Shown piece by piece: positions 5,061 to 5,675 of a stretch of DNA of 5,675 nucleotides. The stretch is from Clostridiales bacterium (GTDB lineage Bacteria; Bacillota; Clostridia; Oscillospirales; CAG-272): the NCBI GenBank assembly GCA_016280525.1, contig JAEEGW010000052.1, positions 1-5,675 on the forward strand, given 5' to 3'. Numbering within the stretch: the stretch's first letter is position 1; each line of letters starts with the position of its first letter. A program made the position numbers and the translations under genes. The notes beneath the pieces were generated by a model, which made no database searches, was not told the DNA's origin, and saw only the letters and a program-made list of their open reading frames with translations.

Positions 5061-5350
5061 ACGAATGGGAACGCGCAAGGCGCATGGCGGAACGGTATAA
5101 GGAAATGTATCCGAAAGGCACACGGATCGAACTGATTCAGATGGGAGACGATCCGCGTCCGGTCCCTCCGGGAACGAGAGGTACCGTTGCCTATGTGGAT
5201 GACATGGGACAGATCGGAATGCACTGGGACAACGGACGCTCACTCAGTCTGATCCTCGGCGAGGACAGTTTCAGAGTCCTCACCCAGGAAGAGATCGCAA
5301 GTGAGAAAAACGCTGCGAGCTTCGAGACCGTCGGTCCGACGCTCACCTGA
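5057..5350 (+). CDS. DUF4314-type small protein
   Basis: This 97-aa protein starts at TTG 5057, which overlaps the preceding stop codon (TTGA, 4-nt overlap), with GGGAGG (5042-5047) 9 nt upstream. An in-frame ATG at 5084 (residue 10) is possible but has no good ribosome binding site. The core shows YPKGTRIELIQMGDD (18-32), VPPGTRGTVAYVDDMGQIGM (36-55) and HWDNGRSLSLILGEDSFRVL (56-75). This is the recognisable pattern of DUF4314, a small, probably beta-barrel domain frequent in clostridial conjugative elements, often near antirestriction and related accessory genes. Its biochemical role is unknown. The tail after residue 80 is polar and probably disordered. Position and overlap mean co-expression with the 391-aa protein. 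Confidence 0.85.
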   Translation: MNEWERARRMAERYKEMYPKGTRIELIQMGDDPRPVPPGTRGTVAYVDDMGQIGMHWDNGRSLSLILGEDSFRVLTQEEIASEKNAASFETVGPTLT

Positions 5351-5363
5351 TGGAGGTATATCG

Positions 5364-5675
5364 ATGCCGAATCATGTAATGAACAGAATATATTTCGATT
5401 GCAGCGACGAGAAAGCGGAAGAAATAATGAAAGCGGTGATGTACGATCCCGACCCGGATCATGAGGAAGAAACCGGTTTAGGCACTCTGGATTTCAACAA
5501 ACTCATCCCGATGCCCCTGGCGCTTATGATCGAAGCCGGGTCTTCAACGGAGCAAGGAATTGAAATCTATCTTACAGCAGTAAACCCGAACGCTCCTGAT
5601 TACGACCTGCCAAAGATGCCTGAAGACCGATTCGAAAAGCTTGTGAATGATCTGAATGCAGAAAGAAGATTTTCG
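5364..5675 (+). CDS. YubB/Api92-like (DUF1281-type) protein, N-terminal part
   Basis: The frame begins at ATG 5364, with TGGAGG (5351-5356) 7 nt upstream and 13 nt after the previous stop. It stays open to the window edge, giving 104 residues without a stop; the C-terminus is missing only because the window ends. The N-terminus MPNHVMNRIYFDC (1-13), then GLGTLDFNKLIPMPLALMIE (38-57) and AGSSTEQGIEIYL (58-70), fit the pattern I know from Api92/YubB-like proteins: MPNH-x-x-N at the start, DFNKxIPMP, then an EAGS segment. Relatives occur on conjugative plasmids (YubB in the F leading region), phages and clostridial conjugative elements. Their molecular function is unsettled, with an accessory or anti-defence role often suspected from context. 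It is the third gene of the operon starting at 3885. Confidence 0.8.
   Translation, partial: MPNHVMNRIYFDCSDEKAEEIMKAVMYDPDPDHEEETGLGTLDFNKLIPMPLALMIEAGSSTEQGIEIYLTAVNPNAPDYDLPKMPEDRFEKLVNDLNAERRFS

Overview
The window looks like chromosome from a member of the Clostridia (Bacillota), probably a gut Oscillospirales or Christensenellales-type organism. The clues are strong AGGAGG-type ribosome binding sites, consensus sigma-A promoters, a tRNA with encoded CCA, a clostridial MBOAT plus DHHW-protein pair, and a cluster of genes typical of clostridial conjugative elements. This placement is inferred from gene families and signals; no rRNA or other marker is present.

Layout. Positions 1-300 are non-coding: a chain of short perfect hairpins (1-204), a 7-bp tandem repeat (210-241) and a rho-independent terminator (264-297). 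A near-consensus promoter (320-348) drives a two-gene operon. The first gene is an AlgI-type membrane-bound O-acyltransferase (402-1820). The second is a membrane-anchored DHHW/AlgX-like protein (1836-3275). The operon is closed by a strong terminator (3282-3314). Next comes a tRNA-Leu(CAG) gene with its own promoter (3356-3384) and terminator (3520-3544).

From about 3552 to 3884 lies a non-coding stretch. It holds a short tRNA 3'-end fragment on the minus strand (within 3613-3644), a 12-bp direct repeat shared with the tRNA-Leu trailer, an imperfect stem (3691-3740), a tandem 12-bp repeat (3770-3793) and a strong terminator hairpin (3822-3857) just before the next ribosome binding site. Three tightly packed co-directional genes follow: a 391-aa uncharacterised protein (3885-5060), a DUF4314-type small protein with a TTG start (5057-5350), and the N-terminal part of a YubB/Api92-like (DUF1281-type) protein that leaves the window (5364 onward).

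How it fits together. The left half is ordinary chromosome: a polysaccharide or envelope O-acylation module, then a tRNA. The right half reads as one edge of an integrated mobile element. Its genes belong to families common in conjugative elements, its isoleucine codon use differs sharply from the left genes (by hand count 23/31 ATA in the DHHW gene against 3/19 in the 391-aa gene), and the tRNA fragment near 3644 is where an attachment-site remnant would be expected. No integrase, relaxase or second att site is visible, so the element assignment is an inference. The most useful targets are the uncharacterised 391-aa protein, the terminator-containing leader in front of it, and an apparent hairpin-bridged ribosome binding site at the acyltransferase gene.
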